Shown here: in pieces, positions 61,667 to 64,000 of the stretch
Layout of the letters: each line of letters begins with the position of its first letter
Position numbering within the stretch: the first letter of the stretch is position 1
NCBI GenBank assembly: GCA_049340005.1
Contig: JBMPIY010000012.1
Strand: one strand, 5' to 3'
DNA length: 64,000 bases
DNA from: CAXBDP01 sp963974465
Lineage (GTDB): Bacteria; Bacteroidota; Bacteroidia; Cytophagales; Cyclobacteriaceae
The notes under the pieces: model-generated
Told to the model about the DNA's origin: nothing
Databases searched by the model: none
Seen by the model: the letters and a program-made list of their open reading frames with translations, nothing else
Position numbers and translations under genes: made by a program

Positions 61667-62761
61667 TTATAATGTGCCTTTTGTAGAAGGAAGTACATTT
61701 GCCAAATCTTTATCCCGCTTTATTGCCATCCGAATAGCACGAGCCCAGCCTTTGAATATAGCTTCAATTTTGTGATGTTCGTTTTCGCCTTCGACCTTGA
61801 TATTGAGGTTGCTCAATGAAGTATCGCTAAATGATTTGAAGAAATGCTTAAACATCTCGGTTGGCATATCTCCTACTTTCTCACGCTTAAATTCAGCATC
61901 CCAGACAAGCCAAGGTCTTCCACCAAAATCAATTGCAACCTGTGCTAAGGCTTCGTCCATTGGAAGTAAAAAGCCATAGCGGTAAATGCCCATTTTATTA
62001 CCTAAAGCTTTTAACATCACTTCTCCTAATGCCAATGCAGTATCTTCAATAGTATGATGCTCATCCACATGTAGGTCTCCTTTTACTTCAATCTCCAAAT
62101 CGATTCCTCCATGCTTTGCCAGCTGATCGAGCATGTGATCGAAGAAATGCAGGCCAGTAGAAATTTTACCAATACCAGTTCCATCCAAATTGAGAGAAAT
62201 TTTGATATCTGTTTCTTTCGTTTTGCGATGGATGCTTGCCTTACGAGCTGGATTTTTGAGGAATTCATATATTTCATCCCAACTCCAAGTGCTTAAAGTA
62301 GCATCAGCATTTGCGTCACCAATGAAAATGGCTTTACAGCCTAGGTTTTGCGCTAATTGCACATCAGTGGCTCTATCGCCAATCACATAACTATTTGCTA
62401 AATCTACTGATCCGTCCAAATATTCCTGCAAAAGGCCAGTTCTTGGCTTTCGAGTTGGCGCATTTTCGTGTTCAAAAGTACGATCCACATGGATTTTTGT
62501 GAAAACTATTCCTTCTCCTTTCAATGTATCCAGCATCTTGTTTTGGGCTGGCCAAAAAGTTTCTTCGGGAAATGAATCGGTTCCCAAGCCATCCTGATTT
62601 GTCACCATTACCAATTCAAAATCGAGCTCTTCAGCAATTTTGCGAAGATTTGAAATAGCACCTGGATAAAACTCCAGCTTTTCTAATGAATCTACCTGAA
62701 AATCAATCGGCGGCTCTTTAATAATAGTGCCATCTCTATCTATAAATAAAACTTTACGCAT
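61667..62761 (-). CDS. hisB: Histidinol-phosphatase / imidazoleglycerol-phosphate dehydratase
   Basis: A 364-residue bifunctional HisB. The N-terminal HAD phosphatase has the DxD nucleophile (LFIDRDGTII, Asp8/Asp10) and VIGDRATDVQLA. From about residue 175 the dehydratase carries GLHFFDHMLDQLAKHG and DLHVDEHHTIEDTALALG with the metal-binding histidines. It performs steps 6 and 8 of histidine synthesis. It follows hisC by four bases and is the last of the visible operon. Full length. Confidence 0.95.
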   Translation of the reverse strand: MRKVLFIDRDGTIIKEPPIDFQVDSLEKLEFYPGAISNLRKIAEELDFELVMVTNQDGLGTDSFPEETFWPAQNKMLDTLKGEGIVFTKIHVDRTFEHENAPTRKPRTGLLQEYLDGSVDLANSYVIGDRATDVQLAQNLGCKAIFIGDANADATLSTWSWDEIYEFLKNPARKASIHRKTKETDIKISLNLDGTGIGKISTGLHFFDHMLDQLAKHGGIDLEIEVKGDLHVDEHHTIEDTALALGEVMLKALGNKMGIYRYGFLLPMDEALAQVAIDFGGRPWLVWDAEFKREKVGDMPTEMFKHFFKSFSDTSLSNLNIKVEGENEHHKIEAIFKGWARAIRMAIKRDKDLANVLPSTKGTL

Positions 62762-62765
62762 GTGA

Positions 62766-63812
62766 TTAAAGGTTTTTTAAGGCTTCCAATAGTTTTTGAT
62801 TTTCCTCAGCGGTACCAATCGAAATACGAAGTGCATTATCGCACAAAACCACTTTCGAGCGATCTCTCACAATAATCAACTTATGAAGCAATCTCTCATA
62901 CACCTCGCGGGCCTTCTCCATTTTCACCAATATGAAATTAGCATCTGATGGATAAACTTTCTCTACAAAATCAAGATTACCCAATTCAAAGGCTAGTTTG
63001 TCTCTTTCGGCAATTAAGATTTTTACCCAATCTTTTACTTGTTCTGCATTTTTGAGACCTTCAATAGCTGCTTGTTGACTCAGCAAATTGATATTGTAAG
63101 GTGGTTTGATTTTGTTAAGAAGCGAAATCATCTCAACTGAAGCGAATGCCAAGCCTAATCGCAAGCCAGCAAATCCCCAAGCTTTGCTTAGTGTTTGCAT
63201 CACGATCATATTGGGAAAATTATTCAATTCGGCGACCAAGCTAGTTCCCTCTGATGCAAAATCAATATAGGCTTCGTCTATTGCAATAATGCCCTCAAAT
63301 CCTCCCGCTAGTTCCAAGATATCTGCTTTGTTCAATAAATTCCCAGAAGGATTATTGGGAGAGCATATAAATAAAATTTTATCATTCTTGTCTACTTGAG
63401 ATAAAATTGATTTTACATCTAATTGGAAATCGGTGGTTAATTGAATCTTTTTGATTCCTACATTATGAATAGAAGCCGAAACCTCATACATACCATAAGT
63501 GGGCGGGAGGATAATGATACTATCCTCGCTAGGTTCGCAAAATGCCCTAATGAGCAAGTCTATAACTTCATCACTCCCATTGCCAAGAAAAATCTGTTGA
63601 ATCGGCACATTTTTCAAATTAGAAAGTAGTGCTTTCACATCATATTGGTACGGATCCGGATAGCGATTAACTCCAGGATAATTTTCTCGCTCGAAAGGAT
63701 TTTCATTAGCATCTAAGAATACACCAACTTTTCCTGAATACTCATCTCTTGCCGATGAATATGGCTTAATGTCCAACAAGTGTGGTCGTACAAGACTTTT
63801 GATATCAGCCAT
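62766..63812 (-). CDS. hisC: Histidinol-phosphate aminotransferase
   Basis: A 348-residue fold-type I PLP aminotransferase for the seventh step of histidine synthesis. VFLDANENPFE, FLGNGSDEVIDLLIRAFC, ICSPNNPSGN and the PLP lysine in TLSKAWGFAGLRLGLA are all in place, and RDRSKVVLCDNALRISIGTAEEN closes the substrate site. It overlaps hisD by eight bases. Two octamer copies (63301 coding, 63503 template) lie 200 bases apart. Confidence 0.95.
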   Translation of the reverse strand: MADIKSLVRPHLLDIKPYSSARDEYSGKVGVFLDANENPFERENYPGVNRYPDPYQYDVKALLSNLKNVPIQQIFLGNGSDEVIDLLIRAFCEPSEDSIIILPPTYGMYEVSASIHNVGIKKIQLTTDFQLDVKSILSQVDKNDKILFICSPNNPSGNLLNKADILELAGGFEGIIAIDEAYIDFASEGTSLVAELNNFPNMIVMQTLSKAWGFAGLRLGLAFASVEMISLLNKIKPPYNINLLSQQAAIEGLKNAEQVKDWVKILIAERDKLAFELGNLDFVEKVYPSDANFILVKMEKAREVYERLLHKLIIVRDRSKVVLCDNALRISIGTAEENQKLLEALKNL

Positions 63813-64000
63813 TTTTTTTCAAGTATTTTAATCGAATACTTACTGCTTCTTTGTGAGCCTCTAGCATTTCTGCTTTGGCCATCACTTCTATGGTTGGGCC
63901 TAAGGTTTTTAAACCTTCAGCCGTAATCTTTTGGTAGGTTACTTTCTTCACAAATGAGTCAAGTGATACACCGCTCCACGCTTTTGCAAAGCCATTGGTA
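63805..64000 (-). CDS. hisD: Histidinol dehydrogenase, C-terminal fragment
   Basis: About 64 residues at the C-terminus are visible: NGFAKAWSGVSLDSFVKKVT followed by GLKTLGPTIEVMAKAEMLEAH and a closing RLKYLKKNG before the TGA. SGVSLDSFVKK and LGPTIEVMA..E.L.AH are the HisD C-terminal signatures, the last carrying the zinc-ligand His. The gene runs off the right edge and is followed by hisC and hisB, the usual Bacteroidota order. It overlaps the hisC start by eight bases. Confidence 0.92.
   Translation of the reverse strand, partial: TNGFAKAWSGVSLDSFVKKVTYQKITAEGLKTLGPTIEVMAKAEMLEAHKEAVSIRLKYLKKNG

Larger units (their letters stand above)
5442..63510. repeat. Dispersed octamer GCGGGAGG (40 copies)
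   Basis: Exact copies on the plus strand start at 7086, 12511, 14213, 15940, 18573, 19341, 23467, 29244, 31194, 36064, 37806, 41558, 41926, 45033, 49032, 49624, 56789, 58348, 60445 and 63503. On the minus strand (seen as CCTCCCGC) they start at 5442, 7460, 8476, 10610, 15178, 16892, 18774, 23169, 30275, 33615, 36189, 37528, 38865, 44864, 46091, 46854, 47665, 56346, 59702 and 63301. The base after the octamer is A or T in 37 of 40 and never C. Of the copies, 35 are in genes (23 sense, 12 antisense) and five between genes. Counted by eye. Confidence 0.85.

Noticed and set aside
5442..63510. GCGGGAGG as a ribosome-binding site or a strand-polarised (KOPS-like) motif
   Set aside because: Copies show no fixed distance to start codons, most lie inside genes, and the two strands carry exactly 20 copies each in this window.
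1..64000. CRISPR array, tRNA or rRNA genes
   Set aside because: No regularly spaced direct repeats and no cloverleaf or rRNA-like sequence was noticed on either strand; a tRNA scan would be decisive.

Overview
The window looks like chromosome of a Bacteroidota bacterium, most likely of the Cytophagales type. The evidence is family content: a PorT/SprT-like type IX secretion barrel beside the menaquinone methyltransferase gene, DUF5606, DUF2851, a DUF779/aldehyde dehydrogenase pair, and promoters of the Bacteroidota form TTG-N(17-23)-TAnnTTTG. No species is assigned. No rRNA, tRNA or CRISPR array was found.

Layout. Positions 1-3913 are accessory: a group II intron (5' part and start of its reverse transcriptase, minus strand) sits inside an attC-like site, followed by three integron-type gene cassettes (beta-barrel-like protein, SIMPL-like secreted protein, CxxC zinc-type protein) separated by attC-like sites. 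From about 4 kb ordinary chromosome begins: an AraC regulator divergent from an aldehyde dehydrogenase and DUF779. Positions 7.3-9.6 kb are a worn patch with ywbE, a broken HipA-like gene, palindromic repeats and a HEPN/MNT toxin-antitoxin pair. Positions 9.6-24 kb hold housekeeping genes (trmN6, cdd, porT, ubiE, engB, fbp, aspartate kinase, pyrF, trhO, nucleoside phosphorylase). Positions 24-40 kb carry a dienoyl-CoA reductase-like SDR, a 1,047-residue Asp-box protein, plsC, gatC, a 960-residue membrane/TPR protein, an orphan ABC ATPase, pduO, ilvE, a CoA transferase and typA. Positions 40-43 kb carry a methyltransferase gene broken by tandem stops, small cupin and VOC proteins, and an Xre/RES toxin-antitoxin pair.

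Positions 43.3-51.1 kb are a complete trp operon on the minus strand (trpE-G-D-C-F-B-A followed by aroF). It is preceded by a transcription attenuator whose leader peptide has three consecutive Trp codons. The rest holds a frameshifted YceI-like gene, hppD, a phosphohexomutase, a nitrilase/DJ-1 pair, murB, an enoyl-CoA hydratase, a Crp/Fnr regulator, and the hisD-hisC-hisB end of a histidine operon running off the right edge.

The strongest unexplained signal is an octamer, GCGGGAGG. I count 40 exact copies (20 per strand) from 5.4 kb to the right end, in genes and between them, in all codon frames. About 0.5 copies would be expected by chance on a rough base-composition estimate. It is absent from the cassette array. 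It behaves like a genome-wide DNA-level motif (Chi-like, uptake or architecture sequence) rather than a protein-coding or ribosome-binding signal.
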